From Pseudomonas paraeruginosa PA7 (GTDB taxonomy: Bacteria; Pseudomonadota; Gammaproteobacteria; Pseudomonadales; Pseudomonadaceae): a DNA stretch of 64,000 bases. Below, piece by piece: positions 31,541-42,128 of the stretch. The translations under genes and the position numbers were made by a program. How positions within the stretch are numbered: the first letter of the stretch is position 1; each line of letters starts with the position of its first letter. The stretch is from assembly GCF_000017205.1 (NCBI RefSeq), contig NC_009656.1, forward strand, positions 5,460,001-5,524,000, read 5' to 3'. The notes beneath the pieces are model-generated. The model did no database searches and was not told where the DNA came from. It was given only the letters and a program-made list of their open reading frames with translations.

Positions 31541-33596
31541 AGCGCCCCTCGTCTTTGAATCGAACGAAGGCGGCGGCCCCTTCAGCCATTCGCTTCTCCC
31601 AGGCGTCAGTTGAACTGATCGACGGCAAACGGCCACGCTCTTTTTTGAACTTGACTGCCCGGACAGCGAGTTCCTTTGCCTCGTCGGGCGTCAATCCGGT
31701 GCGTTTGGCCGCAATCGCTGCTGCGACCTGTTTCAGGCTCTCCTCGCTCATCGTTTTGGCGAGAATCGCGTAGGCTTCGCTGAACGGATTAATGCGGTCG
31801 ATAAGGTCGATGTCCAACTCCCGCACGTCCATCGCAAACTTGCGCACCCCATCAATGAGGGCTGTGTTGACGGCAGGCTCGCCATTGCCTTGGCCACCAA
31901 GTGCAAGTTGCTTGGCCTGCTGCGTCAGGTTGAGGGCGGCGATAGCATGTTGACGCACTGCTTCCTGATCCTCTTCATCAAGGTCCGGATACCTCTCCTT
32001 GATGATCTTGCCCATCCGAACCTGAGTCAGCTCCTCCGGGACCAGCTCTTCATCAAACAGGCCGCGCTCAATGGTGGTCTTGTCTTGAACGAAGGTTGCA
32101 ATAACTTCGTTCAGGTCTTCCCGACAGATGCGGGCAGCTTCGTCGCTCTTGGGCTCGGACAGTCCCTTGATCTCGATCTGGAACTGCCCGGTGTCGTGAT
32201 TGAAGCCCACATTACACTTGTCCGGGTCATATCCCCCGTCGCCATAGTCGAACCCCGGTGCGGGCTCGTTGGTCGGATGTTTCGGCTTGAACTCGAAGCG
32301 AGGCGCAAGCACCTGCTCCATGAGTAAGCTAGCGGCGATGGCCTTAAGCGTATCGTTCACCGCTTCGGTTACGGCCTGCTCCGAAGCGTCGGGCTCGGCG
32401 ATCAGATTGGTAAAGCGGGCGCGAGTCTTACCCGGCGCATCGCGGGTCGCGCGACCGATGATCTGCACGATTTCAGTGAGGCTGGACCGATAGCCAACTG
32501 TCAGCGCGTGTTCGCACCAAATCCAGTCGAAGCCTTCTTTCGCCATGCCGAGGGCGACGATGATGTCTACGTGATCGCGGTTGTTCTTCTGTGCCGGGTC
32601 TTTCAACGCAGCGGCCACCACGTCGCGCTTGGCTGAGTCGTCATCCACCAGGTCAGCGATCCGAAGAAGCCGCCCATTAGGGGTCATGACCAATTGGAAG
32701 CCAGTCGCTGGATCGGTCCCTTGCCATTCACCCAGTTCCTCGATGATGTGCTCGACCTCCCTGATCTTGTCCTTCGTGCTTTCGCGAGAGTTGACGTTCG
32801 GGATGTGGATGATGGTTTTCTCGGCTGGGTCGAGCACCTTGAGGATGTCATCGGCGTAGGAGCCCGAGTAGAAGAAGTAGCCGATGTCGAGCTGCTTCAG
32901 GTACTCGTAGCCATTGAGTTGCTCATAGTAGGTATAGGTGACGGTATCGAACTTCGACTCGTCCTGTGGTGCCAGCACGGCCTCGGCGTCACCCCGAAAG
33001 TACGAACCGGTCATCGCGATGATGTGCACCCGGTCGCGAGCGATAAATTGCCCAAGATGCAAGCCAAGCTTGTTGTCCGGGTTGGCGGAAACATGATGGA
33101 ACTCATCCACCGCAATTAGCCGCCCGTCGAACGCCTCCACCCCAAACTGATCGACCGCGAAGCGGAATGTGGCATGGGTGCAGACCAATACTTGGTCATT
33201 GCTCTCAAGGAATGCGCCAAGTGACTTGACCTTGCCGCCGTTGTCCGAGCCGGGCGCATTGCACAGGTTCCATTTCGGCTCCACGCACCAATCGGTCCAG
33301 AAGCCGAACTTACTCAGAGGTTCATCGCAAAAACTGGAACCAATGGACTTTTCCGGCACAACGATGATCGCCTGCCTCAACCCTTGGTTGTGGAGCTTAT
33401 CGAGAGCAATGAACATCAACGCCCGGCTCTTGCCCGAGGCTGGCGGCGACTTGATGAGCAAATACTGCTCACCGCGTCGCTCATATGCGCGCTCCTGCAT
33501 CGGGCGCATACCGAGCGCGTTTGCTTTTGATGAACTTCCGTTGCGGGCATAAGAAACCGAGACGGATGGAACGGCATTCTTGAAAATTTCAGTCAT
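31533..33596 (-). CDS. DEAD/DEAH-box superfamily 2 helicase
   Basis: 687 residues. Motif I PPASGKS is at 51-57, motif II is DEFH around residue 162 (IAVDEFHHV), and motif VI is IIGRATRDAPGKTRARF. The architecture resembles the Res-like helicases of restriction systems. A C-terminal extension of about 250 residues lacks an evident nuclease. It overlaps both neighbours by 4 and 8 bp. Confidence 0.85.
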   Translation of the reverse strand: MTEIFKNAVPSVSVSYARNGSSSKANALGMRPMQERAYERRGEQYLLIKSPPASGKSRALMFIALDKLHNQGLRQAIIVVPEKSIGSSFCDEPLSKFGFWTDWCVEPKWNLCNAPGSDNGGKVKSLGAFLESNDQVLVCTHATFRFAVDQFGVEAFDGRLIAVDEFHHVSANPDNKLGLHLGQFIARDRVHIIAMTGSYFRGDAEAVLAPQDESKFDTVTYTYYEQLNGYEYLKQLDIGYFFYSGSYADDILKVLDPAEKTIIHIPNVNSRESTKDKIREVEHIIEELGEWQGTDPATGFQLVMTPNGRLLRIADLVDDDSAKRDVVAAALKDPAQKNNRDHVDIIVALGMAKEGFDWIWCEHALTVGYRSSLTEIVQIIGRATRDAPGKTRARFTNLIAEPDASEQAVTEAVNDTLKAIAASLLMEQVLAPRFEFKPKHPTNEPAPGFDYGDGGYDPDKCNVGFNHDTGQFQIEIKGLSEPKSDEAARICREDLNEVIATFVQDKTTIERGLFDEELVPEELTQVRMGKIIKERYPDLDEEDQEAVRQHAIAALNLTQQAKQLALGGQGNGEPAVNTALIDGVRKFAMDVRELDIDLIDRINPFSEAYAILAKTMSEESLKQVAAAIAAKRTGLTPDEAKELAVRAVKFKKERGRLPSISSTDAWEKRMAEGAAAFVRFKDEGRYD

Positions 33597-34375
33597 TTCT
33601 GGCTCGCCTGTTTTCGTTTGGCGTTGTCATTCAAAATGGCTTTCTCAAGCCAGCCGGGCACGTCGGTGGTTTGGGAAGCAAATACGTTTTCTGGAACGTC
33701 CTGCCAGAACGCCACAATAGCGTCCGAGAATGCCTGAAATTGCGCATCACTCACCTTCAGGTGTGTGTGATCACGATATTCAACGCCAGATATGACGCCA
33801 CCAGCACCTTGGAATGGGTCATCAAGATATTCGGGGTAATCTTGTTTCAAATCGACGAGAGACTTCCCCTCGCCATGCTTGTAGACATTCACCACCAGAC
33901 GGCACGCATCAAGCGTGGGGAAATAGCGAGCGCCGCGAATTTTCCAGCCGAGGCAGTCCAACAAGTCGACGATCTGGCCGAAATCCGCAGACCAGACCTT
34001 CAAGGTCGTATTGTCTCCACGATGCCAGTGCCCTATTTCCCGCACGAGCCAGTCGCGCAACTGCTTATCCCATTCATGGAACATCCCGGCCACAACGCTT
34101 AGACGAGTTCGATCCCGCATGTCGCTCAGGAGACTATAGAACTCAATTCCCACGTCATTGGCAGCCTCATAGAAGGACGCGGGGTCATGTCGGTCAGGAT
34201 CAAAGTTGTGGCGGCTTCTTTCCAGCCACTCTTCGGCTGCCTTGTCAGCCTCCGATTCAATGTCGTCAAACTGGGAGAGCAGGCGCTTGCGCGCCTGTTC
34301 AACGTAGAAGAGGTGGCCGTCGATCAGAGACTGCCGAAACGGCCCCCACATTTGGAACAGCACATAATCACTCAT
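33593..34375 (-). CDS. Hypothetical protein between methyltransferase and helicase
   Basis: 260 residues, mostly helical, acidic N-terminal half. I recognise no family. The segment LDACRLVVNVYKHGEGKSLVDLKQ is the most distinctive. The gene overlaps the methyltransferase and helicase genes by 4 bp on each side (ATGA), so it must be made with them in fixed ratio. It could be a specificity or adaptor subunit, but nothing in the sequence proves that. Confidence 0.75.
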   Translation of the reverse strand: MSDYVLFQMWGPFRQSLIDGHLFYVEQARKRLLSQFDDIESEADKAAEEWLERSRHNFDPDRHDPASFYEAANDVGIEFYSLLSDMRDRTRLSVVAGMFHEWDKQLRDWLVREIGHWHRGDNTTLKVWSADFGQIVDLLDCLGWKIRGARYFPTLDACRLVVNVYKHGEGKSLVDLKQDYPEYLDDPFQGAGGVISGVEYRDHTHLKVSDAQFQAFSDAIVAFWQDVPENVFASQTTDVPGWLEKAILNDNAKRKQASQK

Positions 34376-37152
34376 GCCGTTGTCGCCTTCCTCGCCTTCG
34401 ACGTCTTGCCAGAAATGGCGATCATCTTTGTGTAAAGCTCAAACAGCTTTTCCAGCCGCTCGGTGTCATTCTTGAAGCGACGGCCGATGTAGATTCGCTC
34501 TAGCACCTCGTCGTTACGCTCGTGAGCCGCACGCAGGTTGTGCGGCATGTTTCCCGGGTCGTAGAGATCGGCAATAGTGGCCGGGAAATGCGCTTCGCGG
34601 GCTAGAAGGATGTCTTCAGCGCAGCGAGTGAGGTCTGCCTTGTTTTTCTCCGTCAGTGTTGGCACGGGGAAGGTATTCCAGCCCAAGGTGTTGGAGTAGC
34701 GGTAACGTGTTTCTAACTTGCCGCAGACGGTGGCAATCCAGACAAGGTGCAAGCGAGAGGCAATCAGCGCCAGATTCCAGAGGGGGGCGTCGTAGAGAGC
34801 GAGCGCCTGATCCTGAACCACGCACTCAGGCCCTAGCAGTCCAACTGGTAAGTAGGGGCGACTCTCTGAACTGACGCGCGGCATTACAAGCAAGTGCCTT
34901 GTAGCCGTTACCTGATCGCGGAATCGATATGGTGTTTCAGACAGCTTCTGCGCGGCCTTATCCTGCTTCGCAGCCCTTCGTGAGCGCACCACCTCGGTTG
35001 CCTTCGTGGCAACAGGAGCAAGCTGCATGGCTTCCGCTGCTTCGTGGTCTTCAATCCATAGGCACGCACGCGGCACAGCATTAATGAATTCTTGGGCGCC
35101 GTAAAGCGGACGAATATAGCGAGCGACATCGGGGGTTTCCTCAATCAGTTCACGAGCTTCCTCCACTGGAAAAATCAACGCCGCTCCATAATACGGGTGG
35201 TTGCCGAACTGCATGGGTGCCAAATCCGATAGCGGTGCAGACTGGGCTTGTATCTCGATGTTGGGCGCAGCTACCAGATAAGCGTTGATATTGTCGGTTT
35301 CACGTAGCACGGCTCCGCTTTCTTCACTGATGGAAAACAAGCGTCGTACTGGGCGGGCGTTACTGGAAATACCCACTATCACAACGGTCACGCCCGCGTT
35401 GTGAGCAGCAAGGTTGGCCCATTTAAAGGACGTATGGGCAAACTCGATTTGACAGCCAGTAGCGAAAACGGCCGGCCAGAGAATGGGAACTTGCTGCCCC
35501 TGACAAATGGAGTTAGTAGACACGAAAGCCGCCGCCGCAGGAGTGTGCTTGCCGTAGTCAGCGGCTTTCATGAACCAGCCGGCTACATAGTCCAGCGATT
35601 TCCAATTTTTTATCCGGCCATCAAAGATTCCGGCTAGTTCAGCCTTCTGCTCTGCCGATTGCCACTTTGAGCCCAAATATGGCGGATTGCCGCAGATATA
35701 GGTTTCACCGCCCTCATTCTCAAAATCAATTTGAGCCTGATTCAGTGGGGTTTCAAACAAATCATCGGCGTGCAGTTTTACACCAGTGCCGGTGGGCGGA
35801 CAGATACTCAGCCAATCCAAGCGCAGAGCATTGCCGCTGGTGATCCAGTTCTGACTGCTGAGAGGCAGAAATTCCAGCAGGGCTTCTTTCTGCCCTCGAT
35901 ACAATACGTCGCACTGGTACTCGGCGATAATGAGCGCGAGACGTGCAATCTCAGCCGAGAAATCCCGTAGCTCAATGCCCCTGAAGTTGGTCAGCGGAAT
36001 GTCACTCTTGCGGCCACGTTCGCCACGCCGTTCGTTGATCGTGTTTTCGATCTCCCGCATCTGCTTGTAGGCGATGACCAAAAAATTACCTGACCCGCAT
36101 GCCGGGTCGAAAACTCTGATCCGCGCGAGACGTTTGCGGAGGTTGAGTAACATGCGAGGGTTGTCACCGGCCTCTTCAAGCTTCATCCGTAGGTCGTCAA
36201 GGAACAGCGGATTGAGTACCTTCAAGATGTTCGGCACGCTGGTGTAGTGCATGCCGAGCTCCCCACGCTCTTCGTCATCCGCAACCGCTTGGATCATCGA
36301 GCCGAAGATATCTGGATTGATCTTTGTCCAGTCCAGACTGCCGATATGGAGAAGGTAGGAGCGCGCGATCTTGCTGAATCTCGGCACATCCACGCTGCCC
36401 GAGAACAGTCCGCCGTTCACATAGGGAAACCCATCGGCCCAGCGGGGCAGCTTCGCGTTCGCCCGGTCCGCGATCTTCGTGTTCATGGCGCGGAAGATTT
36501 CGCTGATCACCTCGTGCGTGTTCGAGGAGTCCCGCGCGCTCATCTGCTCGATGGTCGCAGTGAACAGACCTTCACCATTGAAGATGTCGGTGTCCTCCGC
36601 GAAGAAGCAGAAGATCAACCGCGCCATGAAGTGGTTCATCTCATGGCGCTGTGCAGCGGCTCCCCAGTCCGGATTGTCTTTCAGCAACTCGACGTACAGT
36701 CGGTTCAAGCGACTTGTTGCCCGGATGTCGAAAGAGCTATCGCGGACCTGCTTGACTGTCGTGATTCCGGCGAGCGGCAGGAAAAAGCCGAAGTGATCCG
36801 GAAATTGCTGGTAGGTACATGCGACCGTCTCCCCGGTCTCCATGTCCTCGGCTTCGAACCCCTCGCCATCGGTAGCTAGAATGAAGCGTGCTTTCGCCCT
36901 GGTCGTTGCCGAGCTGGCCTTCAGTGCAGCCAGCGTCTTCGTCACCTCTCCCGGCTGTGCAACCGCGATGTGAATGTTGTTCGTTTGAAGCACGCCGCCC
37001 AAGTCGGACTTGTTCGATGCGCCCGAACGCAGGCGCTTGATCGTCGTCTCCTTGTTTCCGAAGGCTTGTAGGAATGCAAACGGGAACTCCGTTCCATCGA
37101 AGGGCTGGAGCGCCAAGTCCGAGACGGCTGATTCAATTTCTACTGCGTTCAT
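34372..37152 (-). CDS. N6-adenine DNA methyltransferase (MmeI/YeeA-like class)
   Basis: 926 residues. SAM motif I FDPACGSGNF is at about 348-357 and the catalytic NPPY at 489-492, the gamma-class order of N6-adenine methyltransferases. The N-terminal 340 residues match the domain of MmeI-like proteins but I see no clear PD-(D/E)xK nuclease motif, so cleavage would have to come from the GIY-YIG partner. The C-terminal 350 residues probably hold target recognition. Its ATG overlaps the stop of the split resolvase by 4 bp, so it was originally translated behind that gene. Confidence 0.85.
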   Translation of the reverse strand: MNAVEIESAVSDLALQPFDGTEFPFAFLQAFGNKETTIKRLRSGASNKSDLGGVLQTNNIHIAVAQPGEVTKTLAALKASSATTRAKARFILATDGEGFEAEDMETGETVACTYQQFPDHFGFFLPLAGITTVKQVRDSSFDIRATSRLNRLYVELLKDNPDWGAAAQRHEMNHFMARLIFCFFAEDTDIFNGEGLFTATIEQMSARDSSNTHEVISEIFRAMNTKIADRANAKLPRWADGFPYVNGGLFSGSVDVPRFSKIARSYLLHIGSLDWTKINPDIFGSMIQAVADDEERGELGMHYTSVPNILKVLNPLFLDDLRMKLEEAGDNPRMLLNLRKRLARIRVFDPACGSGNFLVIAYKQMREIENTINERRGERGRKSDIPLTNFRGIELRDFSAEIARLALIIAEYQCDVLYRGQKEALLEFLPLSSQNWITSGNALRLDWLSICPPTGTGVKLHADDLFETPLNQAQIDFENEGGETYICGNPPYLGSKWQSAEQKAELAGIFDGRIKNWKSLDYVAGWFMKAADYGKHTPAAAAFVSTNSICQGQQVPILWPAVFATGCQIEFAHTSFKWANLAAHNAGVTVVIVGISSNARPVRRLFSISEESGAVLRETDNINAYLVAAPNIEIQAQSAPLSDLAPMQFGNHPYYGAALIFPVEEARELIEETPDVARYIRPLYGAQEFINAVPRACLWIEDHEAAEAMQLAPVATKATEVVRSRRAAKQDKAAQKLSETPYRFRDQVTATRHLLVMPRVSSESRPYLPVGLLGPECVVQDQALALYDAPLWNLALIASRLHLVWIATVCGKLETRYRYSNTLGWNTFPVPTLTEKNKADLTRCAEDILLAREAHFPATIADLYDPGNMPHNLRAAHERNDEVLERIYIGRRFKNDTERLEKLFELYTKMIAISGKTSKARKATTA

Positions 37153-37561
37153 GAGGCATCTCGCCGGTGTGGCTCGGCTCCGCTTCCATCCGCCTGCGTG
37201 TCAGCAGCGAATGCGGGGCTGCGGGGGGCCACCTTGTATATGGTTGTGCGTGAGACCTTGTAGCGTTCCGCGATCTGACTGACCGGGATGGTCGGGTCAG
37301 ACATCAGCCGCTTAATCTCCCGAATTTGTCGTGTATCCAGCTTCGGCTTGCGGCCACCGGCCCGGCCTCGTGCACGAGCAGCAGCCAAGCCTGCCCGAGT
37401 GCGTTCCCGGATCAGGTTGCGCTCGAACTCCGCCAACGCAGCGAAGACATGAAAGACCAACTTCCCAGCTGCGCTCGTTGTCTCAATCTTCTCGGCGATG
37501 CTCTCGAAGCCGATTCCCTTTTCTTCCAACTCGGCGACGATGTGCACGAGGTCGGGCAAAC
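37149..37561 (-). pseudogene. Serine resolvase, C-terminal part, split by IS6100
   Basis: Encodes the last two thirds of a Tn3/ParA-type serine recombinase from LPDLVHIVAELEEKGIGF through EFERNLIRERTRAGLAAARARGRAGG to a C-terminal HTH (VSQIAERYKVSRTTIY). It begins at the 8-bp target GTTTGCCC beside IS6100. The missing N-terminal part, with the catalytic Ser, is at 51441-51659 on the other strand. Joined, they give one continuous resolvase reading ...GRSLPDLV.... The 37152 methyltransferase start overlaps its stop. Confidence 0.93.
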
Positions 37562-38441
37562 GGCTCTGTTGCAAAGATTGGCGGCAGTCAGAGGTAGGCT
37601 GTCGCTCTGCGCCGATCAGGCGGCTGCTGCGAAATGGTGGTTGAGCATGCCCATGGCCTCCGTCAGCGCCGAGGGCCCAATGCCAAAAGCTCTCTCCACA
37701 AGGCGCACCTCGCCCCTGATGCCGGGCTGCAGGCACCAGGGGCGAGCCTGTCCTTTGCGCAGGGCTCGCATGACTTCGAATCCCTTGATCGTGGCATAGG
37801 CCGTGGGGATCGATTTGAAACCGCGCACCGGCTTGATCAGTATCTTGAGCTTTCCGTGATCGGCCTCGATCACGTTATTGAGATACTTCACCTGCCGGTG
37901 GGCCGTCTCCCGGTCCAGCTTTCCTTCGCGCTTCAATTCGGTGATCGCTGCACCATAGCTCGGCGCTTTGTCGGTATTGAGCGTGGCAGGCTTTTCCCAG
38001 TGCTTCAGGCCTCGCAGGGCCTTGCCCAGGAACCGCTTCGCTGCCTTGGCGCTGCGGGTCGGCGACAGGTAGAAATCGATCGTGTCGCCCCGCTTGTCGA
38101 CTGCCCGGTACAGGTAGGTCCACTTGCCCCGCACCTTGACGTAGGTTTCATCCAGGCGCCAGCTCGGATCAAAGCCACGCCGCCAGAACCAGCGCAGCCG
38201 CTTCTCCATCTCCGGGGCGTAGCACTGGACCCAGCGATAGATCGTCGTATGGTCGACCGAAATGCCGCGTTCCGCCAGCATTTCCTCAAGGTCGCGATAG
38301 CTGATCGGATAGCGACAATACCAGCGCACCGCCCACAGGATCACATCACCCTGGAAATGGCGCCACTTGAAATCCGTCATCGTTCCGTCCGTCCAATCTC
38401 CGCCAAGCATGCTCAAGCTTCACGATTTTTGCAACAGAGCC
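37562..38441 (-). mobile_element. IS6100 copy 1 (880 bp)
   Basis: Exactly 880 bp between GGCTCTGTTGCAAA terminal inverted repeats, the IS6100 ends. It lies opposite to the second copy at 51660-52539. On its left it borders the resolvase C-part with the target copy GGGCAAAC (complement of GTTTGCCC); on its right, a truncated tnpR. The two flanks do not match each other, which shows it was not a simple insertion. Confidence 0.97.
37616..38416 (-). CDS. tnpA: IS6100 transposase (IS6 family)
   Basis: 266 residues from the first ATG (264 from the second). It has the IS6-family DDE core: a Trp-rich N-terminal HTH (YRDLEEMLAERGISVDHTTIYRW), first Asp in DETYVKVRGKWTYLYRAVDKRG, second Asp in NTDKAPSYG, and Glu in NNVIEADHGKLK. 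The protein is identical to that of copy 2. It performs replicative transposition. Confidence 0.96.
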   Translation of the reverse strand: MSMLGGDWTDGTMTDFKWRHFQGDVILWAVRWYCRYPISYRDLEEMLAERGISVDHTTIYRWVQCYAPEMEKRLRWFWRRGFDPSWRLDETYVKVRGKWTYLYRAVDKRGDTIDFYLSPTRSAKAAKRFLGKALRGLKHWEKPATLNTDKAPSYGAAITELKREGKLDRETAHRQVKYLNNVIEADHGKLKILIKPVRGFKSIPTAYATIKGFEVMRALRKGQARPWCLQPGIRGEVRLVERAFGIGPSALTEAMGMLNHHFAAAA

Positions 38442-38871
38442 GCTCGAAGCGCTGCTGAGCTTCGTCCGCGAAGGCGATACAGTGGTGGTGCACAGCATGG
38501 ATCGGCTGGCCCGCAACCTCGATGACCTGCGTCGCTTGGTACAGAAGCTGACTCAGCGCGGCGTGCGCATCGAGTTCCTGAAGGAGGGCCTGGTGTTCAC
38601 TGGCGAGGACTCGCCGATGGCCAACCTGATGCTGTCGGTGATGGGGGCCTTCGCTGAGTTCGAGCGCGCCCTGATCCGCGAGCGGCAGCGTGAGGGCATC
38701 GCCTTGGCCAAGCAGCGTGGCGCGTACCGGGGCCGCAAGAAAGCCCTGTCCGATGAGCAGGCTGCTACCCTGCGGCAGCGAGCGACGGCCGGCGAGCCCA
38801 AGGCGCAGCTTGCCCGCGAGTTCAACATCAGCCGGGAAACCCTCTACCAGTACCTCCGCACGGACGACTGA
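38442..38871 (+). pseudogene. tnpR: TnpR resolvase of a Tn21-subgroup transposon, 5' truncated by IS6100
   Basis: About 143 C-terminal residues of a Tn501/Tn1721/Tn1696-type resolvase, starting in LEALLSFVREGDTVVVHSMDRLARNLDDL and ending in the HTH NISRETLYQYLRTDD. The N terminus with the catalytic Ser was removed by IS6100, so it is inactive. The transposase gene follows 3 bp later. The left inverted repeat and the res site of this transposon are gone. Confidence 0.92.
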
Positions 38872-38874
38872 CAC

Positions 38875-41841
38875 ATGCCGCGTCGCTTGATCCTCTCGGC
38901 CACGGAGCGGGACACCCTGCTTGCGCTGCCGGAAAGCCAGGATGACCTGATCCGCTACTACACCTTCAACGACTCCGACCTGTCGCTGATCCGCCAGCGA
39001 CGCGGCGACGCCAACCGCCTCGGCTTCGCCGTGCAGCTCTGCCTGCTGCGCTACCCCGGTTACGCGCTGGGAACCGACAGCGAGCTGCCCGAGCCGGTCA
39101 TCCTGTGGGTGGCGAAGCAAGTCCAGGCCGAGCCGGCGAGCTGGGCAAAGTACGGCGAGCGCGACGTGACCCGTCGCGAGCATGCCCAGGAACTGCGCAC
39201 CTACCTGCAACTGGCCCCGTTCGGCCTGTCCGACTTCCGCGCCCTGGTGCGCGAGCTAACCGAGCTGGCCCAGCAGACCGACAAAGGCTTGCTGCTGGCC
39301 GGTCAGGCCCTGGAGAGCCTACGGCAGAAACGACGCATCCTGCCGGCGCTGAGCGTGATTGACCGGGCCTGCTCGGAAGCCATTGCGCGAGCCAATCGGC
39401 GGGTCTACCGCGCCCTGGTCGAACCACTCACGGACTCGCATCGGGCCAAGCTGGACGAGCTGTTGAAGCTCAAGGCCGGCAGCAGCATCACCTGGTTGAC
39501 CTGGCTGCGCCAGGCACCGCTGAAACCCAACTCTCGGCACATGCTGGAACACATCGAGCGGCTGAAGACATTTCAGTTGGTGGACTTGCCCGAAGGCCTG
39601 GGCCGGCACATCCACCAGAACCGCCTGCTCAAGCTGGCCCGCGAGGGTGGGCAGATGACGCCCAAAGACCTCGGTAAGTTCGAGCCGCAGCGCCGCTACG
39701 CGACCCTGGCCGCCGTGGTGCTGGAGAGCACCGCGACCGTGATCGATGAGCTGGTCGATCTGCATGACCGCATCCTGGTCAAGCTGTTCAGCGGCGCGAA
39801 GCACAAGCATCAGCAGCAGTTCCAGAAGCAGGGCAAGGCGATCAACGACAAGGTGCGCCTGTACTCCAGGATCGGCCAGGCGCTGCTGGAAGCGAAGGAA
39901 AGCGGCAGCGACCCCTATGCCGCCATCGAGGCGGTGATTCCCTGGGACGAGTTCACCGAGAGCGTCAGCGAGGCCGAGCTGCTGGCCCGGCCGGAAGGCT
40001 TCGACCACCTGCACCTGGTCGGCGAGAACTTCGCCACCCTGCGCCGTTACACGCCGGCCTTGCTGGAGGTGCTGGAACTGCGCGCCGCGCCGGCCGCGCA
40101 AGGCGTGCTGGCAGCCGTGCAGACCCTGCGTGAGATGAACGCCGACAACCTGCGCAAGGTGCCGGCCGATGCACCCACGGCCTTCATCAAGCCGCGCTGG
40201 AAGCCGCTGGTGATCACCCCGGAAGGCCTCGACCGGAAATTCTACGAAATCTGCGCCCTGTCCGAGCTGAAGAACGCCCTGCGCTCCGGCGACATCTGGG
40301 TCAAGGGCTCGCGGCAGTTCCGCGACTTCGACGACTACCTGCTGCCGGCCGAGAAGTTCGCCGCACTCAAGCGCGAGCAGGCCCTGCCCCTGGCGATCAA
40401 CCCGAACAGCGACCAGTACCTGGAAGAGCGTTTGCAGCTGCTGGACGAGCAGTTGGCCACCGTCACCCGCCTGGCCAAGGACAACGAGCTGCCCGATGCC
40501 ATCCTCACCGAGTCAGGGCTGAAAATCACCCCGCTGGATGCGGCGGTGCCGGATCGGGCGCAGGCGCTGATCGACCAAACCAGCCAGTTACTGCCGCGCA
40601 TCAAGATCACCGAACTGCTGATGGACGTGGACGACTGGACGGGCTTCAGCCGCCACTTCACCCACTTGAAGGACGGGGCCGAGGCCAAAGACAGGACGTT
40701 GCTGCTGTCCGCAATCCTCGGTGATGCGATCAACCTCGGGCTGACCAAGATGGCCGAGTCGAGCCCCGGCCTGACCTACGCCAAGCTGTCCTGGCTGCAA
40801 GCCTGGCACATCCGCGACGAAACCTATTCGGCGGCCTTGGCCGAGCTGGTCAACCACCAGTATCGCCACGCCTTTGCCGCCCACTGGGGCGACGGCACGA
40901 CCTCATCCTCCGATGGCCAGCGCTTCCGCGCGGGTGGCCGGGGCGAGAGCACCGGGCACGTCAACCCGAAGTACGGTAGCGAGCCGGGACGGCTGTTCTA
41001 TACCCATATCTCCGACCAGTACGCGCCGTTCAGCACCCGCGTGGTGAATGTCGGCGTCCGCGATTCCACCTATGTGCTCGACGGCCTGCTGTACCACGAG
41101 TCCGACCTGCGGATCGAGGAGCACTACACCGACACGGCCGGCTTCACCGATCACGTCTTTGCCCTGATGCACCTGCTAGGCTTCCGCTTCGCGCCGCGCA
41201 TCCGCGACCTCGGCGAAACCAAGCTGTACGTGCCGCAGGGCGTGCAAGCCTACCCGACGTTGCGCCCGCTGATCGGCGGCACCCTGAACATCAAGCACGT
41301 GCGTGCCCACTGGGACGACATCCTGCGCCTGGCCAGCTCGATCAAGCAGGGCACCGTCACCGCCTCGCTGATGCTGCGCAAGCTCGGCAGCTACCCGCGC
41401 CAGAACGGACTGGCCGTGGCCCTGCGCGAGCTGGGCCGGATCGAGCGCACGCTGTTCATCCTGGACTGGCTGCAAAGTGTTGAACTGCGCCGCCGCGTGC
41501 ATGCCGGCCTGAACAAAGGTGAGGCGCGCAACTCGCTGGCCAGGGCGGTGTTCTTCAACCGCCTTGGGGAAATCAGGGATCGGAGCTTCGAGCAGCAGCG
41601 CTACCGGGCCAGCGGCCTCAACCTGGTGACGGCGGCTATCGTGCTGTGGAACACGGTGTACCTGGAACGCGCCACCCAGGGGTTGGTCGAGGCCGGCAAG
41701 CCGGTGGACGGCGAGCTGCTGCAATTCCTGTCGCCGCTGGGCTGGGAGCACATCAACCTAACCGGCGATTACGTCTGGCGGCAGAGCCGCAGACTGGAAG
41801 ACGGGAAGTTTCGGCCCTTACGGATGCCCGGAAAACCTTAG
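38875..41841 (+). CDS. tnpA: Tn3-family transposase, Tn21 subgroup (Tn501/Tn1721/Tn1696 type)
   Basis: 988 residues, full length for this subgroup. It starts [16 protein letters not shown] and ends PLRMPGKP with the stop codon inside the terminal repeat. The catalytic DDE region is in the C-terminal third ([48 protein letters not shown]). The gene is intact, but since the left end is missing the unit can no longer move on its own. Confidence 0.95.
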   Translation: MPRRLILSATERDTLLALPESQDDLIRYYTFNDSDLSLIRQRRGDANRLGFAVQLCLLRYPGYALGTDSELPEPVILWVAKQVQAEPASWAKYGERDVTRREHAQELRTYLQLAPFGLSDFRALVRELTELAQQTDKGLLLAGQALESLRQKRRILPALSVIDRACSEAIARANRRVYRALVEPLTDSHRAKLDELLKLKAGSSITWLTWLRQAPLKPNSRHMLEHIERLKTFQLVDLPEGLGRHIHQNRLLKLAREGGQMTPKDLGKFEPQRRYATLAAVVLESTATVIDELVDLHDRILVKLFSGAKHKHQQQFQKQGKAINDKVRLYSRIGQALLEAKESGSDPYAAIEAVIPWDEFTESVSEAELLARPEGFDHLHLVGENFATLRRYTPALLEVLELRAAPAAQGVLAAVQTLREMNADNLRKVPADAPTAFIKPRWKPLVITPEGLDRKFYEICALSELKNALRSGDIWVKGSRQFRDFDDYLLPAEKFAALKREQALPLAINPNSDQYLEERLQLLDEQLATVTRLAKDNELPDAILTESGLKITPLDAAVPDRAQALIDQTSQLLPRIKITELLMDVDDWTGFSRHFTHLKDGAEAKDRTLLLSAILGDAINLGLTKMAESSPGLTYAKLSWLQAWHIRDETYSAALAELVNHQYRHAFAAHWGDGTTSSSDGQRFRAGGRGESTGHVNPKYGSEPGRLFYTHISDQYAPFSTRVVNVGVRDSTYVLDGLLYHESDLRIEEHYTDTAGFTDHVFALMHLLGFRFAPRIRDLGETKLYVPQGVQAYPTLRPLIGGTLNIKHVRAHWDDILRLASSIKQGTVTASLMLRKLGSYPRQNGLAVALRELGRIERTLFILDWLQSVELRRRVHAGLNKGEARNSLARAVFFNRLGEIRDRSFEQQRYRASGLNLVTAAIVLWNTVYLERATQGLVEAGKPVDGELLQFLSPLGWEHINLTGDYVWRQSRRLEDGKFRPLRMPGKP

Positions 41842-41874
41842 CGTACGATTTTTTCCGAATTCTGCGGGCTCCCC
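41837..41874 (+). repeat. right 38-bp terminal inverted repeat of the Tn21-subgroup transposon
   Basis: Reads CTTAGCGTACG... and ends ...GCGGGCTCCCC, matching the 38-bp ends of the Tn1721/Tn501 group. It abuts the IS1133 orfA sequence, so this transposon inserted into IS1133. The next five bases, AATTT, are the expected target copy; the matching left copy is lost. Confidence 0.85.
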
Positions 41875-42128
41875 AATTTAAGCGTGATGCAGTTCGCATA
41901 GCACTCACTAGTGGCTTAACACGCCGTCAAGTTGCGTCAGATTTAAGTATTGGGCTTTCCACGCTTGGGAAATGGATCGCATCAATTTCCGATGAAACTA
42001 AAATTCCTACCCAAGACACTGATCTTCTGCGTGAGAATGAACGTTTACGCAAAGAGAACCGTATCCTTCGGGAGGAGAGGGAGATATTAAAAAAGGCAGC
42101 AATATTTTTCGCAGTACAAAAGCTGTGA
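41875..42128 (+). pseudogene. IS1133 orfA, 5' truncated
   Basis: The HTH/leucine-zipper protein of an IS3-family element, from QFKRDAVRIALTSGLTRRQVA to the Leu-zipper LLRENERLRKENRILREE. The first few codons are replaced by the neighbouring transposon end. A run of six A followed by GG near its end is the usual IS3 frameshift site that would make the OrfAB transposase. Confidence 0.85.
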
